DNA of 34,940 nt from Gallionellaceae bacterium (GTDB taxonomy: Bacteria > Pseudomonadota > Gammaproteobacteria > Burkholderiales > Thiobacillaceae). Positions within the stretch are counted from its first letter, which is position 1. Each line of letters begins with the position of its first letter. Positions 25,901 to 32,723 of this stretch are shown piece by piece. The notes beneath the pieces were generated by a model that saw only the letters and a list, made by a program, of their open reading frames with translations, was not told the DNA's origin and did not search any database. The stretch spans positions 483,840 through 518,779 of the forward strand of contig JAQTLU010000002.1 in the NCBI GenBank assembly GCA_028714735.1, read 5' to 3'. A program made the translations under genes and the position numbers.

Positions 25901-28492
25901 CACGTTGGCCTTCGGCCTGCCGGCGGTGTCGACAGTGAGGAATTCCAGCGTGGTGCTGGTGCCGGCCTTGACCCAATCCGGCTCCTTGAAGCCGATCACG
26001 ACGTCGGCCGGCCACCAGTTCTGGCTGCGCGACACGGTCTGGATCTCGCCGTTGGGGTCGCTGTATTCCAGCTCGATGGCCAGCCTTTGTGGGTAAGCGC
26101 GCATGGGCAGGTCGGCAAGGCGCTGGCGCCGGGTGCCGCTGCTGTCGAGCAGCAAGGGTCCGGAGGCAACGGAGGCCTCCTTGTCGTTTTCGGCATCGCT
26201 GGCGGCCTGGGCGAAGCGGTAGTCCGGCCAGGCCGCAAACTCGATGCCGTAGCGCGGACTGAACTGGGCACGCAGCTTGACCGGCAGGTTCTTCGCCGCG
26301 CCGCCGTTCAGGTAGGCCACCGAGATGTCCAGGTCGGTCGCATCGGCTGCGATCAGGTCGGGCTCGACCGGGTTCAGGGTCGCCTTCATCAGCGGTACCC
26401 GGAAATCGGCCACGGTGAAGCCGCCGCTGTCCAGGCCGTCCAGGGATTGCAGTTGTTCCGGCGCGGTGTCGGGCTTGATCTCCTTGTCGATGAGGCGCAG
26501 GCCGTAGGCCCCGCGCTTGGCGGTGGCCGGGATCCGCCAGTCGGTGACGGCGGCGCCGCTCTTCCAGGTCAACGGCAGGAACCAATGCTGGCCGCTGGCG
26601 GTGTGCTCGATCTGGAGCGTCTTCGGCAATTTCACGGGGTAGCCCAGACCGGTCATGCGCTTGTCGCGCAGGATGTGCTTCATGTGCACGGTCTCGCCCG
26701 GCTTGAGCAGGGTACGGTCCAGTAGGGTCTTGGCCAGGCGGTCTTCCTGCTGCCAGTCGGACGGCAGGTTGAAGCGCCAGGTCTCGATGCCGTCGTTCCA
26801 GTCGGAACGGGCGAAACTCACGTCGTCGCCGGCGCGGGCGCTGACCAGCAATGGGCAGCCGTATTCGGCCGCGCGCGGGTCGGGCAGGCCGGCCGGGATG
26901 AGGCTCATGCCCTTGGCGTCGGTGACGCCCTTGGCCAGTTGCTTCCCCTTGCAGTCGGTCACTGCGATGCGCGCCTGGTTGACCGGCTGGCCCTGGTCCA
27001 GCGTGGTCACCCAGGCCAGGGAACTCTTGGGCCCCCATTTGAAGTGCACCGCCAGATTGGTCACCAGGGCGGCGGCGCGGACGTACATCGGCGTGTCGGT
27101 GCCTATCAGCGACTTGCCCAGGCGGCGGCTTTCCGCCTCCAGGACGTAGTAGCCGGGCTTGTCGAGCGGCAGGCCGACCACCTCGAACTCCTTCGCGCCA
27201 TTGGGCTTGGGCAGGGTACGCTCGGCCAGGCCGGGCGTTTTTTCGCCGAGCAGGCGTTCGCGGCGCCGGTCCGGGCTGGGATAGGTGCGCGGATGCTCGA
27301 AGTCGTACAGCCGCTGCCACCAGGCCGCGATGTCGGTGTCCCTGTCCAGGCGCAGCCAGCGTATCTTCGCGGCGGTGCCGTCGGGACCGGGTTCGAGGTT
27401 GCGCAGGGTGATCGGCAACAGGCCGCCGGCATTGCGCTCGATGATGCCGAAGTCGCCGGAGAACTTCACCAGCGGCGGCATCTCGTCGATCCCGACACTG
27501 AGCGGGAAGCGGTCCTGGTTGAGCAGTGCGCGGCCAATATCGTCCTTGAGTGCCGCCGGCAGCACCAGGGTGAGCTTGCTGTCGGCCGGGAAGGGGCCGG
27601 GAAAGGCGATGCCGTCGTCGTAGCGGCCGGTCTCCGGCTTCTGCCGGTAGGCCTTGCCGGAGGCGTCCTTGAGGGTGATGCGGTCGAGGTCGCCGCGCGC
27701 CACCGAGGCGCTGAACTCCAGCCGCAAGGGCTGCAGCGGCATGCAGCCGGCGCGGGCGTTTTCCCGGGTGCAACGCAGGCGGGCGACGAAATGATCGCGC
27801 ACCACATAGTTGAACGGCTGCTCGGCCGTGCCGGCCTGGCCTGCCGGGCGCCAGACCAGGGCCATCTTGGCATTGGCCGGCAGCGGGCGCGCGCACTGGA
27901 CGACTTCGATCCGGTCGGCCGGGATCTCGGCCAGGTCGTCATGGATATAGGGCTCGGCCAGTATCGTCTGGCGCTCCTCGGCGACCAGGCGCCGGACCGG
28001 GATGCGCTCATAGATGCCCTGGACCGCGCAATGGACGTTCTCGATGATATCGGCCGCCGCTACGGCCGCGTCCAGCACCAGTACGAAGGCCTGGTTTTCG
28101 TCGACCCGGCTGCCGCTGCCCGGCCGGACGTCGACGACCCTGGGGCCGGCCATGCTGAAACCGTAGGCGGTTTCGCTGGTGACCGCTTCGCCGGCCAGGG
28201 TCTTGAGGTCGGGAACGGCCTTGAAGGTGCAGGAGGTGCCCGGCGCCGGAGTGGCCTGCAGGTCGTAGACCCAGGTCCGTTCGTCGGCCCAGTAGCCGTG
28301 GCCGGGGCTGCATTCGACGCTGAACGGCGCCGGCGCGTCGGCCTTGCCCAGGGGTGCCATCGCGGCGCTGAAGCGGGCCTGGACCTGGCGGACCGCGCCG
28401 GTCAGCCCCTGCGGGGTGAAGGCTTCCAGTTCGGCGCCAAGGACGGGCGCGGCCAGTAGAGCGGCGACGAGCAGGGGCCAGGGTCTTCTCAT
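22976..28492 (-). CDS. yfhM: Bacterial alpha-2-macroglobulin
   Basis: A very large exported protein of 1838 aa. The ATG at 28492 has a near-perfect GGAGGT upstream and opens a signal peptide (PWPLLVAALLAAPVLGA) without a lipobox Cys, unlike the lipoprotein YfhM of E. coli. Macroglobulin-like beta domains fill the N-terminal half. A bait-type region with GGGGGRSPTREL precedes the complement-like domain, and the thioester motif is TCLEQ (Cys1387). The intact CxEQ points to covalent trapping of proteases in the periplasm. The family is known to pair with PBP1C (pbpC), so envelope defence and repair are coupled. pbpC is on the same strand, 3.4 kb downstream. Confidence 0.93.
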   Translation of the reverse strand: MRRPWPLLVAALLAAPVLGAELEAFTPQGLTGAVRQVQARFSAAMAPLGKADAPAPFSVECSPGHGYWADERTWVYDLQATPAPGTSCTFKAVPDLKTLAGEAVTSETAYGFSMAGPRVVDVRPGSGSRVDENQAFVLVLDAAVAAADIIENVHCAVQGIYERIPVRRLVAEERQTILAEPYIHDDLAEIPADRIEVVQCARPLPANAKMALVWRPAGQAGTAEQPFNYVVRDHFVARLRCTRENARAGCMPLQPLRLEFSASVARGDLDRITLKDASGKAYRQKPETGRYDDGIAFPGPFPADSKLTLVLPAALKDDIGRALLNQDRFPLSVGIDEMPPLVKFSGDFGIIERNAGGLLPITLRNLEPGPDGTAAKIRWLRLDRDTDIAAWWQRLYDFEHPRTYPSPDRRRERLLGEKTPGLAERTLPKPNGAKEFEVVGLPLDKPGYYVLEAESRRLGKSLIGTDTPMYVRAAALVTNLAVHFKWGPKSSLAWVTTLDQGQPVNQARIAVTDCKGKQLAKGVTDAKGMSLIPAGLPDPRAAEYGCPLLVSARAGDDVSFARSDWNDGIETWRFNLPSDWQQEDRLAKTLLDRTLLKPGETVHMKHILRDKRMTGLGYPVKLPKTLQIEHTASGQHWFLPLTWKSGAAVTDWRIPATAKRGAYGLRLIDKEIKPDTAPEQLQSLDGLDSGGFTVADFRVPLMKATLNPVEPDLIAADATDLDISVAYLNGGAAKNLPVKLRAQFSPRYGIEFAAWPDYRFAQAASDAENDKEASVASGPLLLDSSGTRRQRLADLPMRAYPQRLAIELEYSDPNGEIQTVSRSQNWWPADVVIGFKEPDWVKAGTSTTLEFLTVDTAGRPKANVPVSAKPVLRRNLSYRARLAGGFYGYREETEDIPLPGQCEGVSDARGHFACTVTSAAGGEIILTAEARDGVGRIASTSASFWVAGQDEWWFDQDNHDRIDLIPEKKTYQPGETARFQVRMPYRAATALVTVERDGILDARVVQLSGKAPVIELPVRAAWAPNIFVSALVVRGRVDDVAPTALVDLGKPSFKLGIAGIGIDQREHRLDVQVKAERDTYQTRAKAQVKLAVKSADGKPLPKDTQVVVAAVDEGLLELADNTSWDLLPAMMAERGYNMRTFTAQMQVTGKRHFGKKSLPAGGGGGRSPTRELFDTLLYWNPAVTLDDKGEATVEVPLNDSLTRFRIVAVAASESRFGTGWTGIRATRDLQLSSGLAPVVRSGDRVEAHFTVRNGTGRTMRIAMGAQAGSLGALAPKQFELAPGDGKEVGWTVTVPDGIASLPWYVNAKDLDSTALDAVKVSQSVAPAVPVRLVAGQLYRLDQPLDLPVAPPTDALPGQGEIRATLAATLGDGLTGVREYMRQYPYTCLEQKTSRAIATRDAKAWAELVEALPGYLDGDGLAAYFPGLPHGSVALTAYLLSISQEAGYALPPQARAQMETGLTNYLAGRLEQSRPPWLPELADAAQRLAALAALARSGKVTAELAATVKPAPGLWPTSLLVDWIEVLKRSPKLAHRDADLKAAETALRSRLTYTGSRLNFGDDGLWWLMSSGDGNALRGLLAVLDRPGWQAEMPKLVAGVMARQSRGHWDTTTANAWGSLALDRYSRQFDRVRPAGKSTAYLGKTGRVVDWKALPNGATASFPLPDQAATLKLRHNGAGAPYVNLTTLAAVDLKQAVARGYAVKRELIPVEQKTPGQWHRGDIVRVRLTVDARDDMGWVVVEDPVPAGASILGSGLKRDSAILTGDEKQDGNAWPAWQERRFDRFQAYYEYIPRGRFTLEYTLRLNNEGSFRLPATRIEAMYAPEMYGEAPNAAFVVNP

Positions 28493-28580
28493 GGTTACCT
28501 CCGGAATGCGAAGGTCTATTTTGCGCCCTTGACGATGACATTTCACGGCTTGCACAAAAGACCACAATTAACTGCGCCAA

Positions 28581-28605
28581 ATAGTTGACTCAAATAGTCG
28601 ACTAA
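28581..28605. promoter_or_regulatory. IscR type-1-like operator candidate upstream of tusE
   Basis: A 25-bp palindrome with left arm ATAGTTGACT and right arm AGTCGACTAA agrees at 20 of 25 positions, by hand count, with the recalled IscR type 1 consensus. It is also similar to the site at 10705-10729. It lies between divergent yfhM and the TusE/DsrC-like gene and covers the putative -35 box, the usual arrangement for repression. Confidence 0.6.
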
Positions 28606-28613
28606 TGTAGTCT
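28585..28613 (+). promoter_or_regulatory. Putative sigma-70 promoter of the TusE/DsrC-like gene
   Basis: TTGACT (28585-28590), a 17-bp spacer and TAGTCT (28608-28613) give a plausible -35/-10 pair about 55 bp before the start codon. The -35 box lies inside the IscR-like palindrome. Confidence 0.4.
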
Positions 28614-28668
28614 CCTGTCCATGCCAGCCTTTGCTGGTTACCAATAATCAGGTGAAGAGAGGAATGAC

Positions 28669-29001
28669 ATGGAACTGAACATCAACGGCAAGATCGTGGA
28701 AACCGATCCCGAGGGCTATCTGGTCAATCTGGACGACTGGTCCGACGACGTGGCGTCCTTCCTGGCTGGCCAGGACAAGCTGGAACTGGGCGAGAACCAC
28801 TGGAAGATCATTCATTACATGCGTGACTATTTCAACGAATACGGCACCGCACCCAACCTGCGTTTCCTGCAGAAGGGCCTGAAGGAGGAATACGGCGACG
28901 AATGGGGCGAGAAGAAATTCCTGTTCGACCTGTTTCCCTTCGGCCCGGCCAAGCAGGCTGGCCGTTACGCCGGCACGCCGAAGCCGACCGGCTGCGTTTG
29001 A
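28669..29001 (+). CDS. tusE: TusE/DsrC-family sulfur carrier, single-cysteine type
   Basis: A 110-aa protein with the family's DPEGYLVNLDDWSDDVA start, HWKIIHYMRDYF and FPFGPAKQAGRYAG, ending KPTGCV with the penultimate Cys109. DsrC proteins of sulfur oxidisers carry a second cysteine 11 residues earlier; here that position is Gly98. This fits TusE (sulfur relay to tRNA 2-thiouridine) or a DsrC-like regulator or carrier rather than the canonical DsrAB partner. No dsr or tusBCD genes are in the window. AGAGGA precedes the ATG. An IscR-like site and promoter lie upstream and a terminator follows. Confidence 0.88.
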   Translation: MELNINGKIVETDPEGYLVNLDDWSDDVASFLAGQDKLELGENHWKIIHYMRDYFNEYGTAPNLRFLQKGLKEEYGDEWGEKKFLFDLFPFGPAKQAGRYAGTPKPTGCV

Positions 29002-29029
29002 TACGCACGGAAACGATTCGCGCTAAAAT

Positions 29030-29058
29030 GGCCCCGCCCCGAGCGGGGCCTTTTCTTT
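29030..29058 (+). terminator. Rho-independent terminator after the TusE/DsrC-like gene
   Basis: Stem GGCCCCG / CGGGGCC (7 bp, 7-nt loop) followed by TTTTCTTT, 29 bp after the stop codon. The T-rich tail runs into the ribosome binding site (GGAG at 29059) of the next gene. Confidence 0.85.
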
Positions 29059-29068
29059 GGAGCTGATG

Positions 29069-29374
29069 ATGACCCGTTTGTTTGCCTTAATGCTTCTGGT
29101 CCTGGCCAGCCAGACCGCGAATGCCTTTCCCTCCTATGCCAACGGCACGGGCTTTCGTGGCGCGGAACTGATGACCGAGGATGAGCGCAAGGCTCATGTC
29201 GCCCAGTTGCTCGACATGAAGACCTTCGATCAGTGCGAGAGCTACATGTCCACACATGAAGTCGAGTTGCAGAAGCGTGCGGCGGACAAGCACGTCTCCT
29301 TGCCTCCCGTAGGCGGCATCCTGTTCGATGGCGATCCCTGCAAGGTGATGCGCTTCATGGGTCGCGTCAAGTAA
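29069..29374 (+). CDS. Small secreted protein of unknown function
   Basis: A 101-aa protein with a clear signal peptide (LFALMLLVLASQTANA, cleavage before FPSY). The mature part is ~82 aa, charged, with two cysteines (in DQCESY and GDPCKVM) that could form a disulfide, and a TEDERKAHVAQLLDMKTFD helix. No known family is recognised. ATG at 29069 is chosen because GGAG lies 6 nt upstream; ATG at 29066 is also possible. It starts directly behind a terminator with no separate promoter seen, so it may depend on read-through from the TusE/DsrC-like gene. Confidence 0.7.
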   Translation: MTRLFALMLLVLASQTANAFPSYANGTGFRGAELMTEDERKAHVAQLLDMKTFDQCESYMSTHEVELQKRAADKHVSLPPVGGILFDGDPCKVMRFMGRVK

Positions 29375-29387
29375 GCGAAAAATCCGC

Positions 29388-29428
29388 CATTCGGGAGGCT
29401 TGCGCCGGGTGGCGCAGCGATCCGAATG
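29388..29428. other. Nested inverted repeats between convergent genes
   Basis: The outer 7-bp arms CATTCGG (29388-29394) and CCGAATG (29422-29428) enclose a perfect 6-bp hairpin TGCGCC-GGGT-GGCGCA (29401-29416), 14 bp after the small secreted protein gene. It may end transcription without a T-tract. Nothing else is recognised in 29375-29549. Confidence 0.4.
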
Positions 29429-29549
29429 AGTAGTCCACCGTGCCGGGCGACCCAGCATCGGCAGGGTGCACGGATAGGCGGCACGAGGGAGGCGACCGAC
29501 CCGGGTTCGCCAATACGTGGCGGTCGCCGATGTCCCCGTGCCAGAACGG

Positions 29550-30320
29550 TCAGGGTCTGCGAGCGGCGATAAAGACCAGCAAGGGATGTTCCAGGAACAA
29601 GGCCCAGTAGGCCTGGCCGTAGGCAGCCAGGCCTTCGGGCGACACCTCCGGGTGATGGATGCATACATCGACAAAGCCGGCCTCGGTCAGCGCCCACTCC
29701 AGGGACTCGCGAGTGTAGTAGCGACACTCGAAGGCCAGCGACTGGAGCGTAGCGTTGGAATCGGGCGCTACCCAGGTCACCGTCAGCCTCGCACCGTCCT
29801 GCACCGGCGGGGCAATCCGTTTGATCTTGCCGTATTTAGAGAAACCGGTTTCGGAATCCGGCAACAGGGACGGGTTGTCATTCATGCTGAGCAGGCGTCC
29901 GCCGGGTTTGAGATTCCGATACAGGGCGCGGCACATGGCCAGCAATTCCTGGCGATCCTTGGCATAGCTCATCACGAAGGGCGAGAACACCATGTCGAAC
30001 TGGCCGAGCACGCCCATCTCCAGCACGCTGCCAACCCGATAGGCGATGCCGAGCGGTTTCCTGGCTTCCTCCAGGCAGGCAAGCTCGATCATCTGGGGCG
30101 ACAGGTCCATGGCCAGCACGGAGGCCGCCCCCGCGTTTTTCAGCAGACGGGAAAAGAAGCCGTCGCTGCAGGCCAGTTCCAGTATGGCCGCGCCAGCCAG
30201 CGGTTGCGCGTACTTCAGCAGACTAGGCACCTCGCTGAACTTGCGCACTGGCGTACTGCCGGTGTCGAGTGCCTGATAGCCTTCGGCAATCTTGTTGAAA
30301 TAGCGTTGCTCTTCGTTCAT
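29550..30320 (-). CDS. Class I SAM-dependent methyltransferase
   Basis: A 256-aa protein with a Rossmann methyltransferase core: motif I AAILELACSDGFFSRLL (about residues 43-59), an acidic post-I strand VLAMDLSP, and FDMVFSPFVMSYAKDR followed by LKPGGRLLSMND. The N-terminus (EEQRYFNKIAEGY) and C-terminal FVDVCIHHPEVSPEG region resemble methyltransferases of secondary metabolism such as ToxA-like enzymes. The substrate is unknown. It is the last gene of a three-enzyme operon; its start overlaps the preceding stop by 4 bp (ATGA). Confidence 0.85.
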   Translation of the reverse strand: MNEEQRYFNKIAEGYQALDTGSTPVRKFSEVPSLLKYAQPLAGAAILELACSDGFFSRLLKNAGAASVLAMDLSPQMIELACLEEARKPLGIAYRVGSVLEMGVLGQFDMVFSPFVMSYAKDRQELLAMCRALYRNLKPGGRLLSMNDNPSLLPDSETGFSKYGKIKRIAPPVQDGARLTVTWVAPDSNATLQSLAFECRYYTRESLEWALTEAGFVDVCIHHPEVSPEGLAAYGQAYWALFLEHPLLVFIAARRP

Positions 30321-31279
30321 GGTTTGTCATGCTCCTTGAAATATGACTGCATCCACGCCCGGGCGCGCTGGCCGTGCCGGCGTGGCCACATGACCAGCAT
30401 TTCATGCTGGTTGGCGAACCGGCCCGAAGCGGAAGCCAGATGCTGCCGCCAATGCCCGACATAGGCCGCCCGGTCCGGCCCGGAGAGCGCTTCCAGCGGA
30501 TATTCCGGCAGGTAAAACTCCAGCATCAGACGCAACGCCCGGGCCTCGGGCCAGGCGGCGAAACATTCGCTGAATTCATCCAGGCTGCCCGGGTCCGTGG
30601 CCAAGGTCTCGAAAACCTCGGCGGAGACCGTTGGCGGTACTATCCGCCGCTCATAGCGGATGGCCTGGAATGGCAGATCAAGCTGTTCCGCGGCATGCCT
30701 GAACGGCGCATGGCCTTCCGGATTGTGTATGAGGACCATAAAGCCGTCAGGATCGGCAAGACGTTCCAGGGTGGTCAGAAACTCGGCATGACCTTGTTCA
30801 AGGTAATAGCCACTGTGAACCAGCCAGATCATGTGGAAATGGCGGTCTCCGAGACCTTCATCCCAATCGGCACGGGAAAAGTCAGCCGCCGCCAGCGAAA
30901 TGACCGCATCGGGGTTCGTCGCGGCGCGCAGGCGGGCATGCCCCGATTCCAGAACCGCCCGGTCCTTGTCGATACCGCAATACTCGATGCCGGCCAGGGG
31001 TGTCAGCGCGGCCAGCAGTTGACCGGAAACTTCCCCGGTGCCCGAGCCGACATCGAGTATGCGCGCACGCTGTCCGGGCCGTATTGCCTCGGTGTCGCGC
31101 ACGAATGCCCGCAGCAGGTCGGACATGACCCGCAGCAAGGCCGGCCTGTCCGTGCTGTAGGCATGATGGGCGGACAGGGCTTCCTGGTAACGGCTTTCCC
31201 GCCATGCCTGGCGTTGCCGTGGATCGAATGCCTCCGGCCGGATATGTCCGCGCAGGCTGTTGTGGTCGTCGAGTCTCAT
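30317..31279 (-). CDS. Class I SAM-dependent methyltransferase (second, distinct type)
   Basis: A 320-aa protein. Motif I is ILDVGSGTGEVSGQLL (about residues 73-88), then GIEYCGIDKDRAVLE, and FHMIWLVHSGYYLEQ at the usual motif II region. It is flanked by ~65 N-terminal and ~110 C-terminal extra residues, as in small-molecule N- or O-methyltransferases. It is not closely similar to the next methyltransferase, so the pair probably acts at different sites. ATG at 31279 overlaps the ATP-grasp stop (ATGA), which decides against the longer upstream reading. The substrate is unknown. Confidence 0.83.
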   Translation of the reverse strand: MRLDDHNSLRGHIRPEAFDPRQRQAWRESRYQEALSAHHAYSTDRPALLRVMSDLLRAFVRDTEAIRPGQRARILDVGSGTGEVSGQLLAALTPLAGIEYCGIDKDRAVLESGHARLRAATNPDAVISLAAADFSRADWDEGLGDRHFHMIWLVHSGYYLEQGHAEFLTTLERLADPDGFMVLIHNPEGHAPFRHAAEQLDLPFQAIRYERRIVPPTVSAEVFETLATDPGSLDEFSECFAAWPEARALRLMLEFYLPEYPLEALSGPDRAAYVGHWRQHLASASGRFANQHEMLVMWPRRHGQRARAWMQSYFKEHDKP

Positions 31280-32145
31280 GACAGGTATGCCGCGATGCCG
31301 GTTGCCAGGATATCGAAGCGGTTTCGGTATGCCATGATCGAGTCGCCGCCCCCTAGGGTCTTGTTGGCATCGAGCAGAATCGGCTTGCCTTCGTGCATGA
31401 CATAGTCGAGGCGGCCATAGTCGAGGCCGAGGCGCTCCCGCCATTGCCTTAGCTCGGGTGGTGGTTCGACGAAGGTGTCCGGGGTTGCCATGCCGCCAAA
31501 TTTGACGATGGGGTGGCGGGATCCGTAGCGGCCAGACATGCTCTGGTCACCCAGGAAGGTCCAGTACCTGACATAGAAAAATTCGCCTTCCCTTTCCGGG
31601 AGAAATTTCTCGACGACCAGGTGCGTGTTGTTCCACACCTCCGCGGGGACTTCGCCTGGATTTTCCAGGATCGGGTAGTGCCGCGGATTCAGATGATCAA
31701 CCGTGGACCAGTCGATGCTTCCGGTGTTTTCTGCCCATTGCGTCCCTGGCCAGATACGCGCTGCATGCCTGGCCAGTCTTGCCAGCGGGCTGCGCCGCTC
31801 GGCCTGGCCGCGGCGCTCGGGCAAGCCGCCATAGTTGGCGTTGGTCTTGATGATGACTGGTCCATCGTAGCCGTCGTTTTGCGACAGTCTGGCCATGCTG
31901 TAGCGGTGGCGGGAAATGTCGACCGCCCGGCCGTTGATGACGACCGGGTATTCGGCTGTCCGGGCGACATACTCGTCCGGAAGCACCGTCCTGTCGATGT
32001 GCAAAAACAGCACGTCCGCATGGGGCAGGTCGAGCAGGCCGGTGTGCTGGATGACGCTGTAGCCCATGTTCCGCCATGCGGGTACGAGTGTATCGACGAC
32101 ATGGCGGTGCGGGTTGGCGTCTTTGAGAAGCAGTATGGACTTCAA
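31276..32145 (-). CDS. ATP-grasp ligase-like protein
   Basis: A 289-aa protein with an ATP-grasp layout. The N-terminal Rossmann-like part is ILLLKDANPHRHVVDTLVPA. A central GPVIIKTNANYGGLPE is the nucleotide-binding strand and loop, then VVEKFLPEREGEFFYVRYW. The C-terminal LDYGRLDYVMHEGKPILLDA, continuing with NKTLGGG, holds the metal-binding Asp and Asn. Such enzymes join a carboxylate to an amine through an acyl phosphate. The only upstream start is TTG at 32145, since an in-frame TGA lies two codons before. There is no ribosome binding site, so it probably depends on coupling to upstream translation. Two methyltransferase genes follow. The substrate is unknown. Confidence 0.75.
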   Translation of the reverse strand: MKSILLLKDANPHRHVVDTLVPAWRNMGYSVIQHTGLLDLPHADVLFLHIDRTVLPDEYVARTAEYPVVINGRAVDISRHRYSMARLSQNDGYDGPVIIKTNANYGGLPERRGQAERRSPLARLARHAARIWPGTQWAENTGSIDWSTVDHLNPRHYPILENPGEVPAEVWNNTHLVVEKFLPEREGEFFYVRYWTFLGDQSMSGRYGSRHPIVKFGGMATPDTFVEPPPELRQWRERLGLDYGRLDYVMHEGKPILLDANKTLGGGDSIMAYRNRFDILATGIAAYLS

Positions 32146-32180
32146 GGGTCAGGATACAGAGGGCCGTATTCAAAATTCAT
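32142..32180 (-). CDS. Possible 12-codon ORF bridging moaC and the ATP-grasp gene
   Basis: ATG at 32180 overlaps the moaC stop (ATGA) and reads [12 protein letters not shown]. Its TGA stop overlaps the TTG start of the ATP-grasp gene (TTGA). Two exact 4-base stop/start overlaps around such a short frame suggest translation passes through it. It may be a coupling device, a peptide, or chance; nothing else supports it. Confidence 0.3.
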   Translation of the reverse strand: MNFEYGPLYPDP

Positions 32181-32683
32181 AAGGGTGACGGCGCTGGCGG
32201 ATCCTGGTCCGGTGCCCGCCAGTGGCCCGACTTTCCGCCCTGCTTCTCCAGCAGGCGCACCGACTCGATGACCATGCCGCGGTCCACCGCCTTGCACATG
32301 TCGTAGATGGTCAGCAGGGCGATGCTGGCGGCGGTCAGGGCCTCCATCTCGACGCCGGTGCGGCCGACCGTCTCTGCCGTGGCGGCGCAGGCGATGGCGC
32401 TGGCGCCCTCGTCGATCTCGAAATCCACATTCACCTTGGTCAGGGCGATGGGGTGGCAGAGCGGGATCAGGTCGGCGGTGCGCTTCGAGGCCATGATCCC
32501 GGCAAGGCGGGCGACCCCGAGTACGTCGCCCTTCTTGGCGTCGCCGGACTGGATCATGGCCAGGGTCTCGGGGCGCATGGCGATGCGCCCCGCCGCGACG
32601 GCGATGCGCCGGGTTTCGGCCTTTTCCGCGACCCCGACCATGACGGCCTGGCCATTTTCGTTAAAGTGGGTGAATGCCTTCAT
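32177..32683 (-). CDS. moaC: Cyclic pyranopterin monophosphate synthase MoaC
   Basis: A 168-aa protein that forms cyclic pyranopterin monophosphate in molybdenum cofactor synthesis, acting on the MoaA product. Signature blocks are [48 protein letters not shown], then CKAVDR. Length is normal for the family, plus a short Pro-rich tail ([12 protein letters not shown]). It is divergent from bepA with only 40 bp between the start codons, so the two promoters must overlap. The stop overlaps a tiny ORF leading to the ATP-grasp gene, so cluster B may share its transcript. Confidence 0.95.
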   Translation of the reverse strand: MKAFTHFNENGQAVMVGVAEKAETRRIAVAAGRIAMRPETLAMIQSGDAKKGDVLGVARLAGIMASKRTADLIPLCHPIALTKVNVDFEIDEGASAIACAATAETVGRTGVEMEALTAASIALLTIYDMCKAVDRGMVIESVRLLEKQGGKSGHWRAPDQDPPAPSPL

Positions 32684-32723
32684 CGCAAGGGAACCTCGTT
32701 TGAGACAGCGGTATCATAGCCGG

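Noticed and set aside
24084..27896. 1270-codon minus-strand frame within yfhM
   Set aside because: Arg/Pro/Gly-rich alternate-frame reading of the alpha-2-macroglobulin gene; the true frame has a strong ribosome binding site and the CLEQ thioester.
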